DNA of 64,000 nt from Gautieria morchelliformis (lineage: Eukaryota > Basidiomycota > Agaricomycetes > Gomphales > Gomphaceae), in assembly GCA_015179125.1 (NCBI GenBank), contig WHVA01000006.1, positions 496,001 through 560,000 of the forward strand. The letters run 5' to 3'. The notes under the pieces are model-generated. The model had not been told where the DNA came from and did not search any database. It saw only the letters and a list, made by a program, of their open reading frames with translations. The position numbers were made by a program, and so were the translations under genes. This document shows positions 44,572 to 57,589 of the stretch, piece by piece. The first letter of the stretch is position 1, and each line of letters opens with the position of its first letter.

Positions 44572-46630
44572 CAGGGGGAGGGTGTCCAGTCCTCGTCTCA
44601 CCATCGGTTAGCTACGCATCAGTCACTGTAAATTGCTCACAATTCATTGCCTTGGATTCTGTGCCTAGATTCATATTAACTGACTATTAATTATGTATGA
44701 TGGATAGAAAATGAGAAACCGAGTCGCACTGATCAACGTCCCTGCATATAAGCTAGGGAGCAATGCTACCTAAAGTTAGACTCGGAGCACTTCATTAAAT
44801 CATGTACTTACCCGGACGCCGCTAGACACCCTAAGTGACGTCACGCTTCTCCATGTGCTGCAAATTCTCATGAACCTTCCACACTAAATTGTGCGCTTTG
44901 AGCGTGGAGCAGAGCATTCACGATTAATCAAAGTATTAGATCATGCTGCGAAATAGGGCGTTCCTCTCACCATCGCATTCAAGGCAGATTCTCAACTCCG
45001 TCATGAAATGATACCTGATCAGCTATGATGGTAGCCTACAAACTTTCAGCGCACTTGGTGACCGTATGACTTCATACCCGTCCGGTCCGGATCACCAACT
45101 CGACCGGGGACTCAGCGCCCGGTATACGACAAATACATCAGAGCAACAGCTGTAGTGGCCGCCCAGACGGCATATGCACGAAGTACAGGGGGATTTCCAA
45201 TTCTTTCTCGCGCCCAGAACTCGTAGGATCAAGATTGGGCGATGCATGATGAGCTTTGGACTCAACTCGTCCAGCCGCTGAGCTCCTGATCCAGCTGATG
45301 CGGGTGCGCCACAGAACTCTACGACCATGCTAGGAAGCTTCCAGGGGCATCGTCATTAAGATGGGTACCTCGACGTTCGCGCTGACTGCGAGCACTCCTG
45401 TGCTTTGCTGAATTCAATCGACCTTACCACGTTCCTTTCATGCAACACGAAGTGCGGTCAACTGCAGTCACGCACTGGTCACGTACGCAACTTTAGCTAG
45501 CGCCGACGGGCGCGGTGGCTCTGCGGTCGGCCGAATGGTTCTGGCCTGCGCGTGGCGCATAGTTTGAAGAATGTTCTTGCCTACTGTATGGTTCTGAGCA
45601 TATGGCCCTGTTTCAGATATTTTTCAGCGTAACCAAACGCGATAACCATCCGAGCGCCACAACTTCTCTCCAAGTTCTATTACACGAGCATGTTCGCGTT
45701 TCACGTTACACTCACCATGCTATGGCGCCGTTCTTCATTCATTACAGGAGTTTGTTGTCGCGTGGACATCATTGAGGCTGGTGTTGGGCGGTCGTTGGGC
45801 GGTCGTCTCATGAGGGAATAACGCCTGGTCTTCCAATCCTGCCGTCTGATAGGCAACGCGTGGGCTGATCGGAGTGCTGGAAAGATGCAAGGTACAGCAG
45901 TCCCTCGTCATCTCGCGTGTCGGTGCCAAACCACGGCCGCTCACTGGGACCTCGTGGCAGGGATAGTTGATGATACTTCGTCAGATGTGAGTCAAAATCT
46001 AATGTATTGGTTTCAATGGCAGCTCATGTAGAGCCATACCTTCTGTAACACCCATTGCATGGCACGTATTCACTCTCCGAGGCTTTAATATTTGCACCTG
46101 ATATCACCTCGTTTCAGTATGTGCCATGAATTTTCGCTTCCCCTCGCCCTCCGGGACCGAGGCAGCCAATTCTTTCCTTTGGCACTATCAACCCCTGACA
46201 ATGCTGGTAACGGTAACACACTCACCTCAAAGATACACCCAACGCTGCAAACTCTCACATGCTGCTCATTTGGTATTCAAGCAGGATGATCGAGAATCTC
46301 CTACGTACTCTGCTTCTAGTGCAACCGTGGGTCCCCTATGCATCAATAAATCCGGACATTGTGTAGACTGATTCGCCATGGTCGACCCTTGGTCCGTTTG
46401 CAGCGGCATGTACGTCGTCAGGGTTTTGATCAGTACCAGCTGGGGGGGAATGCTGGCTTGTATGTTGTGGACTATAGCTGACTTTCTGATCCTAGAGCGG
46501 CTAATTTGGCCAGACCAGGTCTCTGACTCAGAACCTCGTAGAATCGATACTGAAGTGCCACAGAATACAAGCGTCAAGCGAGCCAAGGGTCTTTCTGATG
46601 GCTTACCATAATAATAGCAAAGGTTTCAAA
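44572..46630. other. No supported gene
   Basis: Balanced base composition, only short open frames on either strand, and no recognisable domain or repeat. It may contain decayed genic DNA. Confidence 0.5.
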
Positions 46631-46966
46631 TGTCTCGCTCGCAGCCGACTCTCCCACCGTCTCTGAACTAAGTGCCATCCGCCATCCCCGAAACCAAGCC
46701 GGTCGGTACCGTTAAATCGCTGCCGGGACGTGGTGCTCGCCATGGGATCTGATCTTTCCTGTATGCGTGGAGGCTAATGTCCAAAAACCCCGACAAGGCT
46801 ATCATGTCTGGCTCGCAACCGACTCTCCATCGTCTCTGAACTAAATGCCATCCGCCATCCCCGAAACCAAGCCAGTCGGTATCGTTAAATCGCCGCCGGA
46901 ACATTCTGCTCGCTATGGGGTCCGATCTTTTCTTGTAAGCGTGGACGCCAATGTCCAAAGAGCCGG
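46631..46966. repeat. Diverged ~174-bp tandem duplication
   Basis: The unit starting TGTCTCGCTCGCAGCCGACT at 46631 recurs at about 46805 as TGTCTGGCTCGCAACCGACT and continues to about 46966. Both share the CTCTGAACTAA, GCCATCCGCCATCCCCGAAA and CCAATGTCCAAA-type blocks. Many substitutions separate them. Confidence 0.85.
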
Positions 46967-48500
46967 AGAGGGCTATCCCTTTGTCCGATACATTGGGGTT
47001 CGGGTGGTAAAGTCGACACAGTATACCTCAGGGTTCTGTGACAGTATGGGCGCATCTGCTGATATTTACAGAATGACACCGCAATAGGAGCATTACGTTG
47101 ATGCCGGCAGACAAATGGTGACGCCTTCAGGAACGCCCGCCCGCCAAAAATATGCACAGTGGCTGGCGAATGCTTCCCTCGTCCCTCCACTTAGGGCAAA
47201 CCTTTGGGTAAGGACTAAGGCTGGTTTAACGCTTGCAGCACTCCCGCGGTGACAATCAGCCTCAGTGGCCACTGTGCTTGCTAAACATGCTTCAATCGAT
47301 TTCCCCATCAATACCCACGATCTGGCCGTTCTACATATCTCTACCCCAGGTTCTCCGATGAAGCCCAGATCGGCTCGCCTTAAGCTCCGTGTATGAGATC
47401 AATTAATATATATCTACGACCGTCATAGCATGTCACTGAATGGAATTTCCGGATTGTGCGGCAGGAACTGCTGTGGATGACTATTCATCCCATTCGCCAT
47501 TCAACAACGAAGAAACAGCCATAACTTAGACCACAATCAGGAAGTGCGTTGACATGGTGGACTCGGGGCTGAAACCATGATGTCTACTCCGTACTCGAGC
47601 TCGCATAGTTCCAGGAGCTGGAGGTTTCCAGCCCCCGCCCGCGTGCTTTCGGATTCTCATCACACGCCACAAAGGAGAACAGCCTCCGAGCTTGATATGC
47701 GCTGCCTGTATATGCCCCGCCATGGTGGACCGCCTACACCGGATCCTTTGGTCTGCCATTGTCACCATTTCGGTCGCCGTTCTGCTGTGTTGCAAAGTGC
47801 TGAAACACTGGTCAATAATACGACAGTGCGCAACCTTCAGCCCATTGTGAAAATGCTTCAGATGGGACGTAGTCCTCTCAAACTAAAAGTTTATTCCATG
47901 CCTGCTGGCATGCTGCGGGGTTATAGTGATCAAAAACGCTTGACATGGATGTTAAGCGTTGTAGATCTAAGTGCATATTCTGGCAAGCGATACGGTAATT
48001 CGAAACCCGGAGTACACGGATCGATCCTTGCGAGCATGAGGCTAAGACAGCCGTACGCAGCGTGCCGGGAATACATAATGAAAGCGCCCATGATTCAACC
48101 CCCGGATGATCTGGACCAAAAAGGTAGTTGCGTGCGACAGAGGTGCCGCCCCTAAACGACAGGTCGATGGATTCATTCATGACCAGGACGGCGTTGGCCG
48201 CCTGGCGAGTTCTTGGGAAGATTCCCAATCGCAGTCCCCACAACCTTGTGTGGCGTCATTATTATGTTACCGCCTTTCTTCCCAGTCACAGAAGATTCTC
48301 ATGGAAGGGGGCGGAAACGGCTCGGAGGATGCTTGTCTGCAAGCAGGGCAAGAAGTTCCCTGTAGATCCACACGCAAGGGAACTGCCCCATGACTGAGTC
48401 GTGTCGCCCACATTGGGAGAAAGAGGACGCAAGCCATGTCATCAATTTCAAATCAGATTAGTGCGGGCTGTGCGAGGTTTACCATATGCTCTAGCGGGCG
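46967..48500. other. No supported gene
   Basis: The longest plus frame (47577-48155) has no recognisable motif and overlaps minus frames of similar quality. I do not call it. Confidence 0.45.
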
Positions 48501-48626
48501 CTCACCTGCACCGTGCTCCGCCCCAAGTGGTGCTACCGTATGGCTCGCAGAGGGCGTCGGAGCTCTCGGTGGTGGTTGCCAGATGCATATGCTCGCCATC
48601 TTTCGTCGACAACGACGGTCCCGGTG

Positions 48627-49845
48627 ATGAGCTCAGTTGAGACAATCGAGGATTTTCAACACGTGGCGACTCCGGCGCTCGTATTCACGACGTACGTGGG
48701 TAACCTAGAGTTAGCCGAGGGGATCTTAAAGGCAGTACATAACTCAGTCCTGGCTACTTCTCGATCAGATGGGATCTGCGATGCGGCCAACATTAAATAT
48801 ATAATGGCCTATCCTCGCTCTGCTACACGAGCAACGCTTCACCTCGCCAGCAACTCCTCCCCCATGGATTTCGGGCTAGATGACTCGCACTGCCAGCCTA
48901 CGTGGTCTTACGCTGCTCAGCAAAATACCGTAGACGAGCCGGCGTCGCTCTTCTACGACTTTCAGTACGGCAATGTCCTTAATGGTCACCACACGGACCA
49001 GTTTCCCGTTGTCGTCCTCGAAGGTCAGCCAGGGTATTACCCTGCGTGGCAGCAGTCTCCTTCTGCTTCTCCAACCAGCTCGAACTCCCCGACGTCGTCC
49101 GGTAAGCATTGTGCACGCCTAGACTCCAGCATGATGCTCATCAACATCTTCAGGTTCCGAGGAACCGATGGGCAACTTGGCTCCTTCAATGCAGTCTTTC
49201 GTACCCTGTCAGTAGCGAGACACTCTCACATTAACCTCCTAACAAAGTAACTCTATTCAGTGGACGGAAGCAGTCGATCAACTTCTTGCCCTCCTGTTCC
49301 CGTGCATCCTCACTACTCTCGCCCATTCCCCCGAGAGCCAGATCCACCTGTCATCCACGAGACATTCGAAGTGGTGACTGGTGAAGAGGAGGTGGTCAAG
49401 GCAGTCATACATCGACTAACAGACGAAGAAAAAAGAGGCCTCAGCTTCACAATGGCGAACCCTCGCCCGACGTTTTGTTGCAAGGTTCAGGGATGTGGGC
49501 GATGGCTATTGCACAGGGCTCAGGTCAAGCCACATCTCTCAGAGCACGGATACCGATTCTGCAAGCCATTCAAATGCTCCTGGTGAATTATTTTGGCTCA
49601 AGTGTCCCGGACCAGCTATTCAATACGTCTCTTTCACAGTGGCGCTGAATTTGGACGTCAGGTGGAGGCCGCAAGACACGTCGAAGACAAGAAATTATGC
49701 GAGCACTGGTACGTCTTATCGTCGCGCTTACCGAAACGGGCACTCATGAGCCGCCATTGTCCTCAGCCATCGATCTGGGCGGAAATACAAAGGCGGCGCA
49801 GTCTGCCTTCGATGCCTTCGGCGCCACGGTCTTGCTGCAAAATGA
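48627..49845 (+). CDS. C2H2-type zinc-finger protein, three exons inferred
   Basis: Exon 1 (ATG 48627, MSSVETIEDFQH) reads an acidic and serine-rich region to a GTAAGC donor near 49102. Exon 2 follows a TTATTCAG-like acceptor before 49261 and carries a classic finger, CKVQGCGRWLLHRAQVKPHL, completed by SEH. Its end KCS joins across a GTGAAT..CACAG intron (about 49584-49640) to a second cysteine finger (GAEFGRQVEAARHVEDKKL). A last GTACGTC..CCTCAG intron leads to CLRCLRRHGLAAK and TGA at 49843-49845. Joining at these signals gives sensible Cys/His spacing. It is probably a DNA-binding transcription factor in the nucleus. The upstream start is uncertain, because the frame stays open to 48513. 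Confidence 0.65.
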
Positions 49846-50396
49846 AAACGAAGATACTCTTTCTCCGTTAGGATTTTAAGTTTCCTATAAGCTGTAGCCC
49901 TAGCATGAACCTTATACCCACCAATATTGTGTTTATTACTCCCATCCTGCCAAATATACCTGCTCCGGAGCAATTATGAGCGTCAGATCGGGGCTGACAC
50001 CCGGAAGGCAGCGGTTGGCAATCGTTCTCTCATACTTGACAGTTCGCTCTGAGCGTGATCCCGTGACTTGTTAAGTCCGCTTGTGTCGTGATCACCAGAC
50101 GGTCCGGTAAGTCGATCGAGGGGCTCGCGTTAAGTACTTACGGAGCTCCGTCCGGGCGCTGCCGTTGGCGTGTTCAATGCAGCGCTTGAAGCCTCTGAAG
50201 CGTTCAATGCAGCGCTTGAAGCCTCTCATGGCAGCACCCTCTCACGCCATGCAACCGATAAAGTAAACACCACGGTTCCCCGGACTGGTACGTGAATACG
50301 TGGACAAACACAAGCAATAATACACGGCCTTCCTGTCACACACAGCCCTGACATAATATCGAACATCTTGTCAATCGGAACTCAGGGAAGTTATGC
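49846..50396. other. Intergenic, 30-bp tandem repeat at 50170-50229
   Basis: A 30-bp unit (GTTCAATGCAGCGCTTGAAG core) occurs twice in tandem at 50170-50199 and 50200-50229. Otherwise no feature is seen. It lies between the convergent zinc-finger and ALDH7 genes. Confidence 0.6.
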
Positions 50397-52634
50397 CTAT
50401 GGTAGGGAAAAACTGACGCCCTGTGCAAGCGGTGCCTGGTTCGAATAGTTCACAGTACACGTACTCCACCGCACGTATTGCTTCCAAGCATCGCCTCCCG
50501 ATTCGCGACCCCTGGAAGAGTGAACGTGTTCCAACAGAAAGTGGGGATGTCGAAGAAGAGAGACTTACCAGCCAGTGCTCTGCAAGGCAGGTAAAAAGGA
50601 ACGGAGGAAGTCAGTGCACAGCGATCAAATTTGGGCTATGAAAGCAATAAGTACCTTATTTCCGCCAAATGCCGCACCAATTTCCGCCCCACTAGTGCCT
50701 ACATTGACCTACAACAGCAGGTTATTCGTCATTATATGGTCAGCAGCAGAAGGATACACACGTTCACGATCCCGCAATCTGACCCAGCAGGGCCAATCCA
50801 TTTCCCAATATTTCTCACGTCTCTAGTCCATAGGCTGCTTGATAGACCCTGGGGAACTGCATTGTTTAATGCTATGGCTTCCTCCAGCTCATCAAACACA
50901 GCAACATTCACTATCGGGGCAAAAGTCTCCTTGCTCCACAGTGGCTGGCTTGGATCTGTCGATTTCGGTTGTGCGATGGTCGGGCGAACATAAAAACCCT
51001 GAGCAAGATCGCCATCAATCTCAGAAACATCAAAGTGTCCCCCACCGGCCAGAATTTCGGCTCCAGAAGAACGTAATGCTTTGATTGCTTCATCATATAC
51101 TGACGTCGCTTTCTGCGTGTGCAATGGGCCCAGCAATGTACGTTCGACTAAGGGATCCCCAGGTCGAAGAGTCTTGTAGGCAGATTGGAGGCGGGAGATA
51201 AAGGCAGGTGCGATGGAACGCTGCAGGAACACTCGACGTGTCGAGGTGCACCGTTGTCCAGCTGTACCGATTGAACTGAAAAAGATAGCCGGGAGAGCAA
51301 GGTCGAGATCAGCATCAGAGAGGACAATTGATGCTGGGTGGTGTACATATTGAGTTATCAGGAAGCAGGTGATGGTATTATTCATACCATTGTTACCGCC
51401 AAGCTCTAGTAGGACCTTGCCAAAGCGCGACTGGACGACTTTCCCAACCCGACGACCGACGTCTTCAGAGCCGGTAAACGACACTAGGAGAGCGCCATGT
51501 CAATATGCCGGATACGCGGGCAGGGTTACAATATATGAATGGACTACCGAGATCAACTTCGCTGCTTTCGACTATGGCCTCTCCTGTGTCCTTACCGCCG
51601 ATGATAAGAGCTGCTACAGCACCTGGTACTCCGTTTTTTTCCAGGACACTTGCTACTATCTTGGTTACGGCAATTGAACACAGCGGCGTTGTGGGCGATG
51701 GTTTCCAAACTGTTGCGTTGCCAGCGGCCATGGAAAGAGCAACGTTCCTGCATGCCGGGCCGGGAATAAGTATCCAAGAACGAAATTAAACAGGAATGTA
51801 GATGATCCTGCTGCACATACCATCCGTATACAGCCACGGGGAAGTTGAAAGCACTCAAGACAGCAACCACCCCGAGTGGATTGGGAACTGAAGCATCGAG
51901 CAATTATATTTCCTGAGATAAATTTGAATAAAATTAATGCCTGCCTTCTAGGATCGAATGTCCGGGCCTTTCAGAGCTGATTACACGACCATTCATCGTC
52001 CGTGAGAGGCCGACAGCGTAGTCACACTTTGCAATAAAGGGTATGTTTGAAAGAAGGACGGATGTCGAGAAGTCGTACCTACAATGTCCACAAACTCTTG
52101 AACTTCTCCGACACCCTCAGTTCGAATTTTCCCCATCTCCAGAGACACCAGGGCTCCAAGCTCATTTCGCTAAAAAGGGGCGTAAGTTGATACTTTAGGA
52201 ACGACGACCGTAATAGACACTGGGACCTTTGCGGCGATGGCTTCTCGGATCTGGCGCACAATCTCTCCGCGGCGAGGTGCTGGTACGTGTCTGAACTGAA
52301 GGTAGGCTTCTCTTGCTCTCATCAGAGCATACTGGAGTTCCTCAGGTGTACACTTTGCATTCAAGAAGTTGGCACACTGCTAATTGCATACTAAAGCACC
52401 ACACACCGAGCGAACACGCCCGATGATCTCTTTCGTAGAAGGGCAAACACTCTCAATGATCTCTCCTGTACCCTTCCACTCTCCATCATAGACGCCTGGA
52501 ATCTCGTCGCTTGTTCCTGGAAACTCGAGGGCAGAGAGGACGGTAGAAGCCCGCGAGGAATGATACCTGCGCTTTAAAGATCTCAGTGTTAATCCTCTAG
52601 TGGCAGGCTTCAGGGTGGGAATGGATAACAACAT
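50397..52634 (-). CDS. Aldehyde dehydrogenase, ALDH7 (antiquitin) family, mitochondrial-type
   Basis: The start at ATG 52634 gives [20 protein letters not shown] and an arginine/serine-rich leader, like a mitochondrial presequence. Family landmarks in order: [86 protein letters not shown], catalytic-base LELGGNN, catalytic cysteine [55 protein letters not shown]. The stop is TAG at 50397-50399. Many introns of about 50-70 bp interrupt it (for example 52406-52353). One, 51944-51888, appears to use a GC donor. ALDH7 enzymes oxidise semialdehydes such as alpha-aminoadipic semialdehyde with NAD+. The lysine-degradation role is family knowledge. All catalytic residues are present, so it is probably functional. 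Confidence 0.93.
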
Positions 52635-53269
52635 TGAGCAAGCGCAAGTTCCATAAAGTCCGCTACGGCTATTTACGTCAACCTTGGTCTGGGCCGAAGT
52701 TCCCGACCCCCACATGCAAAGTATTCGCTTATATTCTATATAATATTCAACATCGTGAAGATACGTAATAAGGATTACTGGAATTGTGGTCAAGCACTAC
52801 AGGTTTCAACTTTCAAGTTCAAAATTGCAAGGTAAGCGTGATGATAAATAATAGTGACAACTTGTACCGGTACTTATCGATTATCTCCACGTTCCCACTG
52901 ACCAGGCTTCGACTATATGCACCTTATCGACATTACCAACCGGCATTTAGAGCGAGAGAACGTCTAGTGTAGGCCATATTTTGATCCGCACTGGGTCCTG
53001 TATTTACCTAGCGACTGTCTATGTCTGCTCAACTCGATGGCTGTCTCCAAAGGATTGACTTCTGGGGTCTTCGTCTAGCATGTCCGGGGTACGTGTATTT
53101 CTGATGATTGCACAGCAGCACATGGTACAGAATTACCCGATTAAAGTAAGTAGTTAGGCAGCACCATATGCCTCATACCATAATCTCTTTACGGCACGGC
53201 CAGGTGGAGGTCGAGCCTATATAAATATGGCGACGTACGCAAATGATCTCCCCGGCTCTGAAGCTCAAG
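52635..53269. promoter_or_regulatory. Divergent intergenic region with a TATA box
   Basis: It separates the divergent ALDH7 (minus) and S41-family (plus) genes. CTATATAAATA at 53216-53226 is a strong TATA-type element. Transcription about 25-30 bp downstream would begin after the ATG at 53243. That favours ATG 53270 as the translation start of the S41 gene. Confidence 0.6.
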
Positions 53270-56200
53270 ATGTTGTCTTTACACCTGGCTCTAAGCTTAG
53301 CACCAATTGCACTCGTTCTCGCAGTTCCGAATGTTAAAGAACGTTCAGGAGCAGCAGATCCTTGTGTAAAGGTTGCGGGACAGGCTTTCTCTCCCCCTGC
53401 CGATGCTCTTGCTTGTATGAAAACGTTCCCGTTCAACGAGACGATTCGACAGAACGTCATGGCAACTGGTAGGCCCAATACACTAGTAGTGCAGACATAC
53501 CGCCTGATAGCTTTTGTTTGATCCTTTAGTCTCTGGTGTCTTTGACTTCTTCACCTTTGAGGATTATTACCTAGACATCGCACCTCCTTTCGAAGAGTCA
53601 ACCGCGAACATTAGAGCAGAGCTGCAGAGAATCAATACCACCACTTACTCAGTGAGGGTCAACTTGATGCACATTCATTAAATGCGGAGTTAATGTGTGC
53701 AGACCGATTTTGACTTCTCCAAAGATTTATATGACTTCATTACTCGTCTGAACGATGGACATACGCGTGAACAGCATATTTGCTCACGGCAGGGGATTGA
53801 TAGCTGATTTTAGTCACAGGCTGGTTCCCCGCTTGTTATTGGTCAGTCTGGCAGAACATCCTTCCAACTCCACCAGTGACGGCAAGTGTTTCACGATCCA
53901 CCCTCCATCCCGCTAACTTGTCTTATAGCTTGAGGTTGACGGTGTCCAAAATGTCTTCGTCGCTCCCGATGCCGTCGAATTCATTGAGCAGCTTGGCACT
54001 GAGTTTACATCCTTTTTTGACTCTATGCACTTTAATTGGAGGCGTCTGGCGGGCGCCAAAGTGTTGAGAATAAATGGATTGGACGCTTACGATTATGTGG
54101 ATCGCATCGCCTCGAACACCAGCGGAAACTACTTGGACCATGGAGTTCGAGTCAACAGCGTATTTTCGAGCTACAGGATCGATGCCACCAATGCCTTTTC
54201 GCAGCGGCTCGGAGACTTGGCAGGGCCTGTGTTTCCAGATCCAGAAAGCGTCACGTTCACACTTATTCCAGTGAATAGTACGCAACAGGAGACCATAACC
54301 ATTCCATATCTTGCCTCGTTTCTTGGTCAGCCATTCACGGATTCTGCATCCTAGTCTGCGTTCCTCTACTTCCCCGAGATGTATGAGGGCTGACGAATTG
54401 TTGCCCTTTATATGTAGTTGGAAGAACAATTGTGCTGCCAACAGCGCGACTAATGGCGTAGACAACTCACCTCTTGGCGGCTTAGCACCTGAAGTTATAG
54501 TACCTCTGCGCATGCGTGGGGAAATCATGGATGCATCGCTCAAACAAGCGATTGGGTTACCTCCACCGTTCCAGCCTAATTTACCCATCGTCGCTGGCCA
54601 GAATGGGACCGTAAAGTCATTTATCTTATCTGACAATGCTACTGGAGTGCTCTTTGTTGGGAGCTTTGGGGGCGATGAGCAGACATTCCAGCAGGATACT
54701 GTCACGGCGGTGAATACTTTCAAGCAGAGGGGTGTGACACGGCTCATTGTGGACCTTTCAAATAATGGAGGTAGGTTAAATCAGGCATTCCTATTAGGGT
54801 AAGCTAAATTCTCTTAGGCGGGTTTGTGTGCCTTGGACAATGGTTGCACAAGTTCCTTGCCGGCTCGGCTGCAGTTCAAATTCCGTACGTTTAAACAGTC
54901 ACTCTTCCTCGCCTATCTACTCATGCAAGCCGACAGAGGCTTCCAATCGAGCTCCCGTGCCAACCCCCTCGCACAGAAGATCGTCAAAGGCGACATCTCC
55001 AGAAACATCTCTAGCAATGTGGTGCGTCTTTCTCACACTACCGGACAATATGTGGTAACTGAGACGTTTAATAGGCTTTCTATCCCCCTACAAACTGGAA
55101 TTTCTTGAACGATACAGCTTTCCCGCCGTCATTCGATTACAATGACCCATCGTTGCCGTTCCACATCAATGGCCAGAGTGAACCGACATCACAGCGTTTT
55201 TTGGTACAGTAACTTCACTTAGAGTGGTTCAGGATGAATTACTTACGAAATACTATGGCAGGACAATTGCAACGCCGAATTCTTTCAGCCATTCCCTGTT
55301 GAGCCACCTTTCGACCTCACGTGAGTCGAAACTGCCAAATATACTAGTCTTTCCTCAGACTCTCGTGCTTCTAGCAAAGTAATTCTGGGTATGACGGCTG
55401 CACATCAACATATCCCGCACTGATGCGGTTCCTCACTTTATTAGTCGGCAATGGGAACTGTGCATCTACATGTGCCATGTTCAGCACGCTAATGCACGAA
55501 AGACACAACATAAAGAATGTCGTATTTGGTGGCAAGGCTAGTAACCTGTTAATCACATTGCAGCTCATTTCCAAAGACAATTGCGTCTAGCCCGGTGAGC
55601 AATTGCAGTACAAAGGTATGGCTGGAAACCAGGTTTTGGAATGGGCGGACCTCGATTCTGAGATCAAGGTACTTTGACCTGAATATTAAGCTTATTTCTG
55701 AGCTTGACGTGGCATATATATTTCCAGACGGCTGGTGTCAAAAGTGTGAGCTGGATGTTAACGGCTTATAAACATGCACATTGTCTGATATTCCTTTCAC
55801 TTCCCTAGGACCTACTTGCTCCACCCGACCTGTAAGTGACTTGAGCGCTAGGTTATCGTGCCTACATTGATACGTATGCTACGAAGGATCGTCAACGCAA
55901 ACATGCGGTGAGTGCCGGTGTTGTTGTTTCAATCATGATGTATGTATAACTTCCCGTCAGCGTGAACTGGAGAACTGGTGAGTATTGAGGCTGCTTTTAC
56001 CCCTGAATGACGCTACACATTCGCAATATTCTTAGCATATAGTTTCTTCGACGAGTCCAAACCCATTGGTAAGTGCTGTCATCGCTCAAGTTCTACGTCC
56101 CACCAACATCATCCCAGCATTCGTCTCTGAGCCTGCCTCAAGTAAGTCTTACTGATTAGAATTGAGCACAACCCTCGATCATGCTTCTCTTCCATAGTTC

Positions 56201-56391
56201 AATTCCCGTACACCATGGAAACGTACAACAATCCACAGAAAATCTGGTGAGTCGTTTTGTGATATGATGATCAACTAGCGTTCTATTATTATCGTTTTAG
56301 GGAGTTTGTGTACGTGCTCATTGACATGCCCGATAAATATCCTAGCCACCTGACATATCTACGTTGAATCAGGGCGGCGACAACCCTCTAG
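53270..56391 (+). CDS. Secreted S41-family (C-terminal processing protease-like) protein, many introns
   Basis: It starts at ATG 53270 with MLSLHLALSLAPIALVLAVP, a clear signal peptide. Recognisable blocks of fungal S41-like peptidases follow: DPCVKVAGQAFSPP, FDFFTFEDYYLDIAPP, DFDFSKDLYDFITRLNDGHT, VDGVQNVFVAPDAVEFIEQL, TRLIVDLSNNGG, and VGNGNCASTCAMFSTLMHER with the probable catalytic serine in NCAST. The end reads EFVAATTL with TAG at 56389-56391 after short GT-AG introns. At least a dozen introns are needed, some next to very small exons near 55830-56340. Around 54350 the frame meets a stop and I cannot place a clean splice, so the gene may be damaged there. Expected location: cell wall or extracellular space. 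Confidence 0.85.
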
Positions 56392-57589
56392 GCTACTACA
56401 TGTTCATATAAGGCTCTATCGGAAACTCCGTCCAACATATGGTTATCTCTACGAATCTTGGACGTCGTCGGAAGGAGCAGCTACATTTAGTTCACTTTGA
56501 AACCATGTCGGCTCGTTACAAGAACCGTATACAGTATACCAGTCCTGCTCAATTCAAAGTGTCGCCATCATCTCTCATCCCTTAAGCTAGACTAACACCG
56601 GCGGCCGGGCCATGCTAGACTAGTGGCAAACACGTTAGGTGAATGACGGTGTAAGATGAATGAAATAACAATCGGTAGCCCGGTGGCATGACTGAACTTG
56701 ACTCGTTACTTGGAGGACCTACCATGGAAAAACATGGTTGAACATTGAAGCTTGAAGTTGAACGAGTCGCGTGGACTCGATGTCGGAGGAGTCGGCCAAA
56801 CCTGGTATTTTTTTTGACAACCGATTAATAATCAAGTAATTAGGTTGTCAAGGAATTTGAACATGTTTGCTATGAATCTACCAAACAGGGGAAGGGGTCT
56901 CACCTAGCAGAGAGGAATCCAAAGCGACAAGTCTGGGGATCCTCTCTGCCAGTGAGCCTACTATATACTCTACAACTACTGAGTTGCTAATTACAGGGCC
57001 TCTTGCTTACTAGTTGCCATCAGCCTGAAGCCTAAAGCAAGCCCAAAGCCTGTGCTGACCCTGATGCCATTCCAGAAGTGCTACTGAGACCAGAAACTTG
57101 GAAACGAAGCCCTGGGCTCAGATTGGGTGCAGGAGGGGGCTGGAAGCTGGGGATGGGCTCAGAAATGAACTGGAAACAGAAACAGAAGTGGGTTACCCTG
57201 ACATTAATTGCCTGTGATTGCCAGGTGATCATGACTGATCACCACATTATGGGGAATAATTGCCTGACCCTGTAGTGACCTGGTACTCAGTGCAACCTGC
57301 AGAGCCTTGGGACCCTTGGAACTGGTTGGTAAATGTATAGAACACTATAATCTCCAATGATTCATTCAAGACCATTACCACTTTCATGTCTAGAGTTGCT
57401 GGGAGGACCATCACAGATGTCAAGAGGGAGGTCTGCATGTTCGGCTGTTCCATGGGTACATACATGATTCGTGATACTATATGGGGATATATTTCCATGA
57501 TGCATTTTATTTACCGCAATGCACTTGACCTTACTGATTCACTTGACCCTACTGATGTGTTTGATCTCACCGCCATGTGAAGCATGGGT
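56392..57589. other. No supported gene
   Basis: Mixed sequence. A GATTGG-GTGCAGGAGGGGGCTGG-rich patch near 57120-57160 and a short plus frame at 57386-57580 have no recognisable domain. The right end, GCATGGGT, is the target site of the copia element. Confidence 0.5.

Noticed and set aside
47577-48155. 192-residue plus frame
   Set aside because: No domain, no start or splice support, and competing minus frames of equal length.
57386-57580. 64-residue plus frame before the copia element
   Set aside because: No recognisable motif. Short TGACC repeats near its end suggest chance.
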